A stretch of DNA of 64,000 nucleotides, taken from contig JABGYH010000009.1 of assembly GCA_018675335.1 (NCBI GenBank), positions 113,556 through 177,555 on the forward strand, read 5' to 3'. Source of the stretch: Candidatus Woesearchaeota archaeon. Its GTDB lineage: Archaea; Nanobdellota; Nanobdellia; Woesearchaeales; UBA11576. Shown here piece by piece: positions 25,464-34,473 of the stretch. Made by a program: the position numbers and the translations under genes. A model generated the notes under the pieces. The model searched no databases. It had not been told where the DNA came from and saw only the letters and a program-made list of their open reading frames with translations. Within the stretch, counting starts at the first letter, position 1, and each line of letters begins with the position of its first letter.

Positions 25464-27623
25464 TTAATCTTTAAGTCCTTTTCTTTGTCGAATCTGTTTT
25501 GCAACTTTATCTTGAAGTTCTCCAGGTAATCTTTCGAATGCTTGCTCAACTAAAGAGTAGTTTCCTCGACCACCAGTTGCACTTCTTAAATCATTACTTA
25601 GCCCAAACATGTCAGCTACAGGTAATTTTCCAAGAACAGTTACTGAATCTCCTTCTTGAGTCATATCTAATAATTGTCCTCGTTTGTTGCTGATTAATTT
25701 ACTAATCTCACCCATGTATTCAGTAGGTGCTTCAAATTGTAATGTTTGTACTGGTTCAAATAATACTGGACTTGCAAGCGCCATAGCTGCTCTAATACCC
25801 TCTCTTACTGCAGGATAAAGCTGTGCTGGACCTCTGTGAATTGCATCTTCATGTAATTTACAGTCCATTAATCTTATCTTTACTTTTAAGCAAGGTTCAT
25901 TTGCAACAGGTCCTGTTTTCATTACTGATTCAAACATATCAAGTACAAGTTCCATAATTTCTCCAATGTGAACTATTCCCCTTGTTGCATCAATAAAAAC
26001 ATTCCCATCAAATATATCTCTTACACCTTTAGAAATTTTTGTGTCATAACCAAGTTCCACGAATTTTTTTCCAATTTCTTCATCTTTTTTAGCTCTAACC
26101 CTACCAGATCTAATTTCACCTTTTTGAATTGCTTCAACAATAGCAGGCTCTAGTGGTTCAACTCTAAAATATAATTTGTTGTGTTTGTTAGGAGATTTTC
26201 CTTCAGCTTCTTCTGTGCTTGGTTTCAAAATACATTCTCTATATACAACAATTGGTGGAGAAGTTTGAATATCAATTCCTTTATCTTTTCTAATTCTATT
26301 TTCGATTACTTCTAAATGTAATTCTCCCATTCCACTCATTAAATGCTCTCCAGTTTCTTCATTAATTTCAATGTGAATACTTGGATCTTCTTTTCCTACA
26401 ATGTGTAAAACTTCGATTAGTTTTGGTAAATCAGCAGGTTTTTTTGCTTCTACTGATTTTGTAACAACCGGATCAAATATGTGTGAGATCTGTTCAAATG
26501 GTTCGCATTCCACTGAAGATACTGTTTCTCCAGGACGACTTTTCAAACCACCAACTGCAACAATGTTTCCTGCAGGTACGTGATCTACAATCTCTCTTTT
26601 TGCGCCATTCATAACAAATACTTGTTGTAATCTCATATTTTGTTGAGCTTTACTCATATACATTGTATCGCCACGATTTAGCGTTCCCGAAAATAGTCTT
26701 CCAGTAGAAATTTCTCCTGCTTGTGGATCTACTACAATTTTTGTAACTACAAAAAATGCAGGCCCATCAGGATTACAAACCATCAATGATTTTCCATCTT
26801 CAGATTCTAAATCTCCGTGCCAAATTTTTGGGATTCTATAATTTTGCGCAACAATTGGATTTGGTAAATGTTCAACTACTGCATCAAGAATTACTTGGTG
26901 AATTGGAGCTACTTTTTTCAAATCTTTCCAGGTATCATTCTCATAAGCATCAATAATGTCTTTAAAACTTACTTCATGTTTCTTCATGTAAGGAATAGAT
27001 AATCCCCAATTATGAAATGCACTTCCAAAACAAACACTTCCATCTAAAACATTGTTTTGCCATTTCTCACCGTATTCTTGCTCAGCAATTTTTTTAATAA
27101 GTCCATTTACTTGATTAATTATTTTTATGAATCTATCTTGCATAGCTTCAGGAGTTAATTTTACTTCTTTGATTAATCGATCTACTTTATTAATAAATAA
27201 AATTGGTTTAACTCTTTCTTTTAGTGCTTGTCTAAGAACTGTTTCAGTTTGTGGCATTACACCCTCTACTGCACAAGCAAGTACAATCGCACCATCAACT
27301 GCCCTCATAGCTCGAGTAACGTCACCACCAAAATCTACGTGTCCAGGAGTGTCAATTAAATTAATTAAATAATTATCATCGCCCATCTTGTGAACCATAG
27401 ATACTGATGCTGAATCAATTGTGATTCCTCGTTCTTGTTCGTCGTCATGAAAGTCAGTAACTCTTGCTTTTCCTGCAAGATCTTCACTCATCATACCTGC
27501 ACCTGCAAGTAAATTATCTGAGAAAGTTGTTTTTCCATGATCGATGTGAGCACAAATTGCAATGTTTCTAATTAATTTAGGAAACTTCATCGCGTCTAAA
27601 ACACGTTCACTCATTTTAGCCAT
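25464..27623 (-). CDS. fusA: Elongation factor 2
   Basis: A 719-residue translocase GTPase. G1 is AHIDHGKTT near residues 24-32, followed by DTPGHVDF and NKVDR. The C-terminal domain has DAIHRGPAQ, containing the position modified to diphthamide in archaea and eukaryotes. SD AGGTGAT lies five bases before ATG 27623. It sits next to EF-1alpha and uS10, forming a translation-factor cluster. Confidence 0.98.
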   Translation of the reverse strand: MAKMSERVLDAMKFPKLIRNIAICAHIDHGKTTFSDNLLAGAGMMSEDLAGKARVTDFHDDEQERGITIDSASVSMVHKMGDDNYLINLIDTPGHVDFGGDVTRAMRAVDGAIVLACAVEGVMPQTETVLRQALKERVKPILFINKVDRLIKEVKLTPEAMQDRFIKIINQVNGLIKKIAEQEYGEKWQNNVLDGSVCFGSAFHNWGLSIPYMKKHEVSFKDIIDAYENDTWKDLKKVAPIHQVILDAVVEHLPNPIVAQNYRIPKIWHGDLESEDGKSLMVCNPDGPAFFVVTKIVVDPQAGEISTGRLFSGTLNRGDTMYMSKAQQNMRLQQVFVMNGAKREIVDHVPAGNIVAVGGLKSRPGETVSSVECEPFEQISHIFDPVVTKSVEAKKPADLPKLIEVLHIVGKEDPSIHIEINEETGEHLMSGMGELHLEVIENRIRKDKGIDIQTSPPIVVYRECILKPSTEEAEGKSPNKHNKLYFRVEPLEPAIVEAIQKGEIRSGRVRAKKDEEIGKKFVELGYDTKISKGVRDIFDGNVFIDATRGIVHIGEIMELVLDMFESVMKTGPVANEPCLKVKIRLMDCKLHEDAIHRGPAQLYPAVREGIRAAMALASPVLFEPVQTLQFEAPTEYMGEISKLISNKRGQLLDMTQEGDSVTVLGKLPVADMFGLSNDLRSATGGRGNYSLVEQAFERLPGELQDKVAKQIRQRKGLKD

Positions 27624-27796
27624 TAAATATCACCTTTTAAATTCATATTGATTTGTTAATTTGTTTGATTTTATTATAATTTGATTCTGCTTCAATCATA
27701 ATTATTTTATTTGAGCATAATCATATTATTTGATCAGCAGTTATTTTCGATCAGCATTATTTTTAAAAAAATAATTTAATTAAACAATTAAATTTC

Positions 27797-28276
27797 TTAA
27801 AACACATGTTTTTCATTTACTGTTTCATATGTATGTAATTCTTCTGCGGAAAACCACAAATTAATTTCATATTCTGCCTCTTCATTGTTTCCTGAAGCAT
27901 GCACGATATTTTTCATTGCAATTCCTTTACTATCTGCTTGAGAATAACTAATATGAGAATAATCCCCTCGGATAGTTCCAGGTGCTGCACTTTTAGGTTC
28001 AGTACTTCCAACAAGTTTTCTTACAAGTTCAATTGAATGAACTCCTTCAAGAACCATTGCAATAACTGGACCTTCAGTAATCATTGCTTCTAAACCAGGA
28101 TAGAATGGTTTTTCTACATGAGCTTTGTAATGTTTTTTCGAAAGCTCTTTTGTAACCCAAACCATTTTCATACCGACAACTTTAAGGCCAGTTTTTTCGA
28201 ATCGAGATATAATCTCACCGATGAGTCCTCTCTGAACAGTGTCAGGTTTTAGAGCAATAAATGTTCTTTCTATCAT
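27797..28276 (-). CDS. ndk: Nucleoside diphosphate kinase
   Basis: A 159-residue NDP kinase that balances NTP pools through a phospho-His intermediate. The active-site block reads NIVHASGNNEEAEYEI; the catalytic His is present, but the usual Asp after Ser is Gly. N-terminal MIERTFIALKPD and the APGTIRGDYS loop fit the family. ATG 28276 is chosen because AGGTGAT precedes it. The downstream position after L7Ae-S28e-L24e is the conserved archaeal arrangement. Confidence 0.95.
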   Translation of the reverse strand: MIERTFIALKPDTVQRGLIGEIISRFEKTGLKVVGMKMVWVTKELSKKHYKAHVEKPFYPGLEAMITEGPVIAMVLEGVHSIELVRKLVGSTEPKSAAPGTIRGDYSHISYSQADSKGIAMKNIVHASGNNEEAEYEINLWFSAEELHTYETVNEKHVF

Positions 28277-28480
28277 AAAAATCACCTTTTTATTATTAAA
28301 TTCAATAAATTTTGTTAAATTCAACACAATTTTCCAACAAATTTAGTTAAAATTTATTTTATTCAACAAATTTATTTGAGATTAACAATCATTAATAATC
28401 ATTAAATAAATAAAAAAAATTTAAATTCATAAAAAAATAAAAAAAATATCAACAACAAACAAATAATTATTAATCAAAGA

Positions 28481-28528
28481 TTTAACAAATTAAATATTTA
28501 ACAAATTAAATATTTAACAAATTAAATC
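28481..28528. repeat. Three tandem 16-bp units
   Basis: Unit TTTAACAAATTAAATA is repeated three times (the last copy differs in its final base) between eL24 and ndk. No function is evident. Confidence 0.7.
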
Positions 28529-28541
28529 TAAAATTATATTC

Positions 28542-28877
28542 TTATTCCTTAGCTGCAGTTGTTTTAGTTTCTGTTTTAGATACTGATTTAGTTTCTGTTA
28601 CTGGCTTAGTTTCTGTTTTAGGTACTGTTTTAGCGCTTGATTTAGCAACAGGTTTGCTTTTTTTCGCTACTGCAGTTCCTTCTTTCTTCGCTTTTGCAAG
28701 TTTTCTCTCTTTAATACTATCTTCAGTCCATCTAATGTTTCTTGGTTTTCTTTTCAATAACAACATATTTTTTTCACATTTTCTACTACAGAAATTTAAG
28801 ACTCTACCGTCAGTTTTGATATATAATTTACCGCAACCTTGAGCAACTTCTTTTCCGCAAAATGAACAAATAACCAT
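28542..28877 (-). CDS. rpl24e: 50S ribosomal protein L24e (eL24) with Lys/Thr-rich tail
   Basis: Residues 1-55 are eL24: a zinc ribbon CSFCGKEV...CSRKC plus RKPRNIRWTE. A low-complexity tail of about 50 residues (repeats of KTETK and SVSKTETK) follows; most archaeal eL24 proteins end soon after the ribbon. The tail may bind rRNA or be disordered. ATG 28877 is chosen because AGGTGAG lies seven bases before it. Confidence 0.93.
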   Translation of the reverse strand: MVICSFCGKEVAQGCGKLYIKTDGRVLNFCSRKCEKNMLLLKRKPRNIRWTEDSIKERKLAKAKKEGTAVAKKSKPVAKSSAKTVPKTETKPVTETKSVSKTETKTTAAKE

Positions 28878-28889
28878 TTTTAAACTCAC

Positions 28890-29171
28890 CTACTTACGTC
28901 TACTTTGAAGAGGTCTTGCCTCAATCTCAGTTTCTCGCAGCATTAAGACATCATTTAACTGTACAGGACCTTTAACATTTCTTCTAAGAATTTTGTTTTG
29001 ATCTCTTCCAGAAAGTACTTTACATCGTACTTGAATTGCTTCCCCTCGAGTTCCTGTTCTGCCGATAATTTCTTCAACTCTAGCAGGAACTGCAAACGTA
29101 AAGTTAATTCCGCCCTTACCTGCATCTCTTCCCTTTGAATCTTTTCTTGATTTTGTATCGATTTTAGCCAT
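28890..29171 (-). CDS. rps28e: 30S ribosomal protein S28e (eS28)
   Basis: The 93-residue protein ends with the eS28 core: VEEIIGRTGTRGEAIQVRCKV, RNVKGPVQLNDVLML and the terminal ETEIEARPL. An N-terminal basic extension of about 25 residues (KSRKDSKGRDAGKG) precedes the core. It is in the L7Ae-S28e-L24e-NDK operon with short gaps. Confidence 0.94.
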   Translation of the reverse strand: MAKIDTKSRKDSKGRDAGKGGINFTFAVPARVEEIIGRTGTRGEAIQVRCKVLSGRDQNKILRRNVKGPVQLNDVLMLRETEIEARPLQSRRK

Positions 29172-29185
29172 ATTTTAACACCAAT

Positions 29186-29533
29186 TTATTTTGCAAGTTC
29201 TGCAAGTAATTGTTTCAATGACTTTTCTGCATCTCCTTCATTAACTACTACTACCGCACTGGTCGGTATTGCAAGTCCTGACGCAGCACCTAATTCTTCT
29301 CTAGTTCCTACTTGAATACAAGGCACTTCTTTTTCTTTTGAAAGAACAGGAAGATGCATTACAATCTCAGCTGGACTTACATCACTAGCTATTGCTACTA
29401 GTTTTGCTTTTCCTTTTTCGAGAATTTTGGTTACTTCATTTGAACCTTTTTTTACTTTACCGGTTTTTTTTGCAATTTCAACTATTTCATAAACTTTTTC
29501 CATAATTTCTTTACTAACTTCTTGACCTACCAT
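29186..29533 (-). CDS. rpl7ae: Ribosomal protein L7Ae (K-turn binding)
   Basis: A 115-residue L7Ae/L30e-fold protein that binds kink-turns in the ribosome, box C/D and H/ACA sRNPs and archaeal RNase P. Family signatures are KKGSNEVTKILEKGKAKLV, AIASDVSPAEIVMHLP and the EELGAASGL RNA-binding loop. ATG 29533 follows SD GGGGTG. A long leader (about 115 nt) precedes it (see findings). Confidence 0.96.
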   Translation of the reverse strand: MVGQEVSKEIMEKVYEIVEIAKKTGKVKKGSNEVTKILEKGKAKLVAIASDVSPAEIVMHLPVLSKEKEVPCIQVGTREELGAASGLAIPTSAVVVVNEGDAEKSLKQLLAELAK

Positions 29534-29700
29534 TTGTATACACCCCAAATTAGTATTTTACGCAATTTAACTATATTATTACGTGCTTAGATCGTTGGAT
29601 TAATAGAATATTAACCCTCATTCAGGCTTGATCGCCGTCATAAATCATAGGTAATTTCATAAGAAAAAGTGACTATTTATAAATATTATGGTTAATTATG
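29534..29700 (-). promoter_or_regulatory. Long leader of the L7Ae operon
   Basis: A minus-strand TATA (ATTTATAAATA, near 29680-29690) implies a leader of about 115 nt. It includes a GGC-GATCAA-GCC hairpin flanked by TGA on both sides, a possible kink-turn. The support is structural guesswork from sequence alone. Confidence 0.35.
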
Positions 29701-29822
29701 CCCAACTAGAGGTATTTTAACCAATAATTAAATTCTAACACACAAATTAAAACTCAAAACTTCAGTAATTTTTATATATTTAATAAAATCATACAATCAC
29801 CACACATCAACAATACAATATC

Positions 29823-29894
29823 AACAACACAATATATGATAACTATAACAACACAATATATACTAAATATAACAACACAATATGTGCTAATTAT
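29823..29894. repeat. Three imperfect 24-bp tandem repeats
   Basis: Units begin AACAACACAATAT and end TAT, three copies head to tail, in the 404-base gap before the lipoprotein gene. No ORF is present in the gap. Confidence 0.8.
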
Positions 29895-29952
29895 ACTAAC
29901 ATAATAATAAATAATCAACAATACACAAATCAACATAATAAGGGGGATTTAT

Positions 29953-30852
29953 ATGAAACTAAACAAATTAAAATCAATCATTATATTATTAACAATGGTT
30001 TGCATAATGGGATTAATGTTTGGCTGTGCAACCAGATATGTTTGCGATGATGGAACAACTTCAACCAGCCCAGAGAAATGTCAAACTAACAATCTAACAG
30101 AATCAACAAATACTCAACAAACAAACCCAACAAACACTCAACAAACAAAACCAACAAACACTCAACAAACAGACCCAACAAACACTCAACAAACAGACCC
30201 AACAACAACTCCAAAAAATGATGATCCAATCATAAAATTAGAAAATAAACCTCAAATTCTACCTCAGCCAGAACAAAAAGAAGAAATTAAAGAAAAAACT
30301 ATGACTGCAAAAGCAGTAGAATTATTAGAAAAACATGAAAAAATTGAATCATATTATTATTATTTAGACAGCGGAACTTCTCAAGGTAAAGAAATTTGGG
30401 TTAAAGGAGATTTAATTAAAACAAAAAGAGCATCTTCATCTTATACTCCCGCAGAGCGTGTTGACGCAGTTTTTATTGACAGATCAAAACAAACTACAAC
30501 CGGTTATTGTTATCTAGCAGAAACTGATAGTGATTGTTTAGATGAACGAAGAGGAAAAACATTTGATCTTAATTTTAAAGAAGAAAATATTGTTACTCCA
30601 TTAGATTTAATAAAATCAATTAAGTACGCTGAAATTATTAGCGAAGAAATGCTTGAAGGAAGAACACTAAAATTAATTCAAACTGATGATAATAAAAAAT
30701 TTTGGTTGGATAGTTTTTCAGGAATTGTTATGAAGTATCAAAAAATTAAACCTCTTGAAGTAGGCGAAGAAGTGTTAGAAGAACACACATATACAGAAGT
30801 TGCAATTAATACCTTAACAACTGATGATGTTAACATTCCCGTAGAAGAATAA
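29953..30852 (+). CDS. Lipoprotein with TNTQQT-repeat linker, unknown function
   Basis: A 299-residue protein with a signal peptide ending in a lipobox (LMFGC, Cys near residue 25). A linker of repeated TNTQQTxP units (about residues 53-90) joins it to a C-terminal domain of about 200 residues. That domain resembles the beta-rich outer-surface or LolA-like folds in pattern only (KGDLIKTKRAS, KFWLDSFSGIVMKYQK); this is a weak inference. SD GGGGGAT lies just before the ATG. It is likely exported and lipid-anchored. Confidence 0.85.
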   Translation: MKLNKLKSIIILLTMVCIMGLMFGCATRYVCDDGTTSTSPEKCQTNNLTESTNTQQTNPTNTQQTKPTNTQQTDPTNTQQTDPTTTPKNDDPIIKLENKPQILPQPEQKEEIKEKTMTAKAVELLEKHEKIESYYYYLDSGTSQGKEIWVKGDLIKTKRASSSYTPAERVDAVFIDRSKQTTTGYCYLAETDSDCLDERRGKTFDLNFKEENIVTPLDLIKSIKYAEIISEEMLEGRTLKLIQTDDNKKFWLDSFSGIVMKYQKIKPLEVGEEVLEEHTYTEVAINTLTTDDVNIPVEE

Positions 30853-30906
30853 AACAAACTAAAACTTCAACAAAAACTTTTAAAATTTTTTATTTTTTTT
30901 AAATTA

Positions 30907-31452
30907 TTATATTGCAATTCCAATTAATCCAACAATTAAAAATCGAGTAAATCTACCCAAAAAACTAGTAAACACAAATAATTTCAAATTCATTCTATAA
31001 ATTCCTAAAACCCAACATAATGGACTATAAGGTATTGGAGTTATTGCACCAATAATAAGTGCCCAAGCACCATACTTATCAAATAATACTTTCCCATTTG
31101 CCAAATGTTCTTTACCAAACCATTTTTTAAATTTTCTTTTTCCAATTTGTTTTCCTATTTGATAACCAATAAATCCACCAACACAACTAGCAAAAGCTGC
31201 AACAAAAACAACTGCAAAGAAATTTGCGCCACTTATTGCAACTCCAAAAACAAATACGTCAGGAGGTATGGGTTGTAAAAAACCATCAATTATTACTACT
31301 AAAAAAAACATAGCAATTAAACCATATGTGCTAACTAATTGCAAAGAAACTGATCTATATTCATAAAAAAATAATCCGCCTAGCGTAAATATTGCTATAA
31401 CTACAAAACTAAAAAGCATCATTTCTGTTTTATTCATAAAAAATTGCCTCAA
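30907..31452 (-). CDS. VTT/SNARE-associated (DedA-like) membrane protein
   Basis: A 181-residue integral membrane protein with about five hydrophobic segments. The VTT-domain features are present: QPIPPDVFVFG near residue 56, FIGYQIGKQIGK, FDKYGAWALIIGAITPIPYSP and a terminal FLGRFTRF. DedA/VTT proteins are implicated in lipid scrambling or transport of polyprenyl phosphates. The neighbouring cis-prenyltransferase-like gene on the same strand fits a lipid-carrier context. Confidence 0.88.
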   Translation of the reverse strand: MRQFFMNKTEMMLFSFVVIAIFTLGGLFFYEYRSVSLQLVSTYGLIAMFFLVVIIDGFLQPIPPDVFVFGVAISGANFFAVVFVAAFASCVGGFIGYQIGKQIGKRKFKKWFGKEHLANGKVLFDKYGAWALIIGAITPIPYSPLCWVLGIYRMNLKLFVFTSFLGRFTRFLIVGLIGIAI

Positions 31453-31579
31453 CCTCTTTTTTTTAAAATTTTTAACACATAAACATTAAAAATATTCGCG
31501 CGCATCAAACGAATAGAATACACATCATTTCGCATTAGTATTTTAATTTATCTAAAAATAAATTCAGAAACCAACTTAA

Positions 31580-32287
31580 TTATCTAGAATTATTTTGATA
31601 ATATTTTATAGATTCAACAAAATCTTTTTCAGTAAAATCTATCCAAAAAATATCAGTAAAATCTATAATTGCATTAGGACTATCCCACAGAAGAAATGTA
31701 CCTAATTGTTTACTCCTGCCAGTTTTAATTATCAAATCAGGCGGAAGAAAATATGAAGAATATAGATTATCTTTTATTGCTTCTTCATTTATTGCATCAA
31801 TATCAATTTTATCTGCAAGAATTTTTCTAGAAATCATTTTACAACTATCAACAATTTCTTCTTTCCCATCATAATTTATGCACAAATTTAGAAAAAAATG
31901 ATCATAATCTTTTGTTTCATCAATAATTTTTTTTATAGGATCAACAACTCGATTTGGAAGGTTATACCATTTACCCAGTATTGAAATTTTAATTTTATTA
32001 TCATGAACCAATTCATTATGGGCCAAAACATTAAACTGTTCAACCAAAGAATCAATTATTTCAGTAAAATATTCTGAATCTGATACTTTACTTGTTAATA
32101 AATAAACGGTGGTGAGTGGAATTTCATATTTTAGTTGAAGTTCAATTATTTCATTTAATTTGGCAAACACATATTTGAATGTAGTTTGTATATCAACTTC
32201 ATTTTTGGAAGCCCACCCTAAATGTCCACTAGCAGTTAATGCTACGTGTTTTGGCATTTTTTCTGGTTTTAATCTTGGTTTAAACAT
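31580..32287 (-). CDS. Cis-prenyltransferase (UppS) family protein with altered active site
   Basis: The 235-residue protein aligns with undecaprenyl/polyprenyl diphosphate synthases: PKHVAL at the N-terminus, and near the C-terminus IIKTGRSKQLGTFLLWDSP followed by FTDIFWIDFTEKDF. The catalytic MDGNGRW block reads TASGHLGW here, with Ser20 in place of the essential Asp. The basic RTSGE motif is also altered. It may be an inactive partner of another subunit, like eukaryotic NgBR-type proteins, or a divergent enzyme. It is close to a VTT membrane protein. Confidence 0.85.
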   Translation of the reverse strand: MFKPRLKPEKMPKHVALTASGHLGWASKNEVDIQTTFKYVFAKLNEIIELQLKYEIPLTTVYLLTSKVSDSEYFTEIIDSLVEQFNVLAHNELVHDNKIKISILGKWYNLPNRVVDPIKKIIDETKDYDHFFLNLCINYDGKEEIVDSCKMISRKILADKIDIDAINEEAIKDNLYSSYFLPPDLIIKTGRSKQLGTFLLWDSPNAIIDFTDIFWIDFTEKDFVESIKYYQNNSR

Positions 32288-32402
32288 GATACTCCTCTAA
32301 AAAAAAACTCTAAAAAAAAAACATAACAATCTCAATTTATATAATATACTATTTCACAATAATAACATAAGTTATTAAATATTTAAAGTTTATCATGAAT
32401 TT

Positions 32403-33266
32403 ATGATATTTGAAGTGTTTGCATATTCTTTAATATTTCTAGCTTTAATAGTTGGAAGTTATTCTGATTTCAAAATTCGCGAAGTTGCAGATTGGATAAG
32501 CTATGGCCTTGTCTTTGCAGGATTAGGTTTAAGAATTATTTTTTCACTTATAACTTCCAATCCTTGGTTTATTTATGAAGGACTAATTGGATTCACAGTA
32601 TTACTTGCATTCGCACTCATCATGTTTTATACAGGCCAATGGGGTGGAGGAGATAGCAAAATATTAATTGCAATGGGCGCAGTTATTGGAATCAAATTAA
32701 CAACCACAACATTCTTAATTGGTTTTTTCATCAACTTAGTTATTTTCGGAGCAATTTATGGATTTGGTTATTCTCTTTACTTAGTTTACAAACATAAAGA
32801 CAGATTTAAAGAAGCATTTATTCAAATAATAAAAGATCAAAAAATAGAACAAATAATTTTTGGAGGAGTAGCACTTCTCGTCGGAATAACTGCATTTTTA
32901 GTACCAAAAGAATACTTAATCGGACTCATTGGAATTTCCATTCTAATTATCACATCTTACTTTGCAATAGCATATCTTAAAGCAGTAGAATTAAGCGCAA
33001 TGATAAAAGAAGTTAGTCCGGAAAAACTAACAGAAGGAGATTGGATTGTTGATGATGTAATTGTTAATAAAAAAATAATTTGCGGACCTAAAGATTTAGG
33101 AATTGAACAACACCAAATAGATACGTTAATTGCATTAAAGAAAAAAAAGAAAATAAATTTAATTACAATAAAAGAAGGAATTCCATTCATTCCAAGTTTT
33201 TTATTAGCATTTATTTCAACATATTTTTGGGGTAATTGGTTATTTATTTATTTACAAATTTTATAA
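32403..33266 (+). CDS. Prepilin/preflagellin peptidase (A24 family)
   Basis: A 287-residue membrane aspartyl protease that cleaves type III signal peptides of archaeal pilins. The two catalytic Asp are visible: YSDFKIREVADW (Asp22) and GGGDSK (Asp near 84). Six or more hydrophobic helices are present. A cytoplasmic domain of about 60 residues (EVSPEKLTEGDWIVDDVIV...) precedes the last helix, as in archaeal forms. TATTTAAAG about 20-25 nt before the ATG suggests a leaderless mRNA. Confidence 0.92.
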   Translation: MIFEVFAYSLIFLALIVGSYSDFKIREVADWISYGLVFAGLGLRIIFSLITSNPWFIYEGLIGFTVLLAFALIMFYTGQWGGGDSKILIAMGAVIGIKLTTTTFLIGFFINLVIFGAIYGFGYSLYLVYKHKDRFKEAFIQIIKDQKIEQIIFGGVALLVGITAFLVPKEYLIGLIGISILIITSYFAIAYLKAVELSAMIKEVSPEKLTEGDWIVDDVIVNKKIICGPKDLGIEQHQIDTLIALKKKKKINLITIKEGIPFIPSFLLAFISTYFWGNWLFIYLQIL

Positions 33267-33524
33267 TTATAGTTTATAATTTAAATTTAGATATTCTTAA
33301 TTAAACATTAAAATTAATCAATTAAAAACAACCACTCACTTTTCTGATTCACCACTCACAAGCCCTGAAACATCAAAATCATACTAATCTAAGCAAAACC
33401 TTTATATACCACTTCAAATTCTGTTAAAAACAACCATATGGTGTTTTAAGTGGTTTAAGGGGGTCTTAAACAAATACTTAGAATAAATATAAAAATATAA
33501 GATATTAATTTCGAGGTGATATAT

Positions 33525-33890
33525 ATGGCAGATATTTTAGTAGTAAAAGCAAAAATTAAAGACGCATGTCCAGGATGTAATGTTGCTGGAGATTTAGCTG
33601 AAGCTCTTAGTAAAAAAGTAGAAGCTGCAATTTCTGACGCAGTAAGTCGTGCTGAAGCTAATCAAAGAAAAACTGTTATGGCAAAAGACGTTCCTTTTGG
33701 ATTTGCTTGTGCAAGCAAACACGGAGAGAACTTAATTGTTAAAGCAAAAATTAAAGAAGCTGCAAAAGGCGCTAATGTTGCAGGAGATCTTGCTGAAACA
33801 TTAAATTGTTACGCACATTGTTTACTTAAAGCTGCTTGCGAAAGAGCTGAAGGAAATCAAAGAAAAACAGTTATGGCAAAAGATTTATAA
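33525..33890 (+). CDS. Doubled histone-fold protein (DUF1931-like)
   Basis: The 121-residue protein consists of two similar halves, each with VKAKIK...NVAGDLAE, a central helix and NQRKTVMAKD. The RKTVMAKD ending recalls the RKTV..D loop of histones and the DUF1931 family. One chain could therefore form an intramolecular histone-like dimer. The second half keeps the pattern but has extra Cys residues. SD GAGGTGAT precedes ATG 33525. DNA binding is inferred from the fold only. Confidence 0.8.
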   Translation: MADILVVKAKIKDACPGCNVAGDLAEALSKKVEAAISDAVSRAEANQRKTVMAKDVPFGFACASKHGENLIVKAKIKEAAKGANVAGDLAETLNCYAHCLLKAACERAEGNQRKTVMAKDL

Positions 33891-33987
33891 AATTTTTAAC
33901 CTAATTTTTTATTTTTTTTCTTATCTTTTTTTAAAAATTAATTCTAATTAAAAAAGTTTAAACACAAAAAAATCGTTCAATTTAATT

Positions 33988-34308
33988 TTATTGTAACTTC
34001 TCTAAATCTTTTATTTTCTCGAGTAGAATACGATTTTCTTCTTGATATTTTTGAAGTTGTAATTCTCTATGATCATTTTTTGAACTTTGTTTAAGCGCAG
34101 TTTTAAGAATAATCTCATTTTGTTCACGTAACGAATTAAGTTCATCAAGTCTAACTTTAAGCTCATGAGAATAATAATCTATCATTTCATTAAATCTTCT
34201 TGCGGAAACATCCGAATTTACTTTTTCCTTAATAGGCTTAACAACTGATCTTGATTTAACTTTCAAACCCTGTTTTTTCTTTTTTCTACCAAATAATGAT
34301 TCAATCAT
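33988..34308 (-). CDS. Small coiled-coil protein, unknown
   Basis: A 106-residue protein: a basic N-terminus (GRKKKKQGLKVKSR) followed by a long charged helix from about residue 38 to the end with heptad-like Leu/Ile spacing (LDELNSLREQNEIIL; LEKIKDLEKL). No family is recognised. It probably forms a dimeric coiled coil. Confidence 0.7.
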   Translation of the reverse strand: MIESLFGRKKKKQGLKVKSRSVVKPIKEKVNSDVSARRFNEMIDYYSHELKVRLDELNSLREQNEIILKTALKQSSKNDHRELQLQKYQEENRILLEKIKDLEKLQ

Positions 34309-34473
34309 ATAAACTGTGATCTTTAGAATATATTTAAGAATTTCTTTTAAGTTATGCCAAAATTAAAATAAAACCAACAAGTTACAATTATTTACAGTTA
34401 TTTAATAAATTCGTATTTATTTAGTGAATATAACATTATTTAAAATTTAAAAACAACCTAATTCAAGAAATTC

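Noticed and set aside
29823..29894. CRISPR array
   Set aside because: Only three adjacent imperfect 24-bp units with no spacers and no cas genes.
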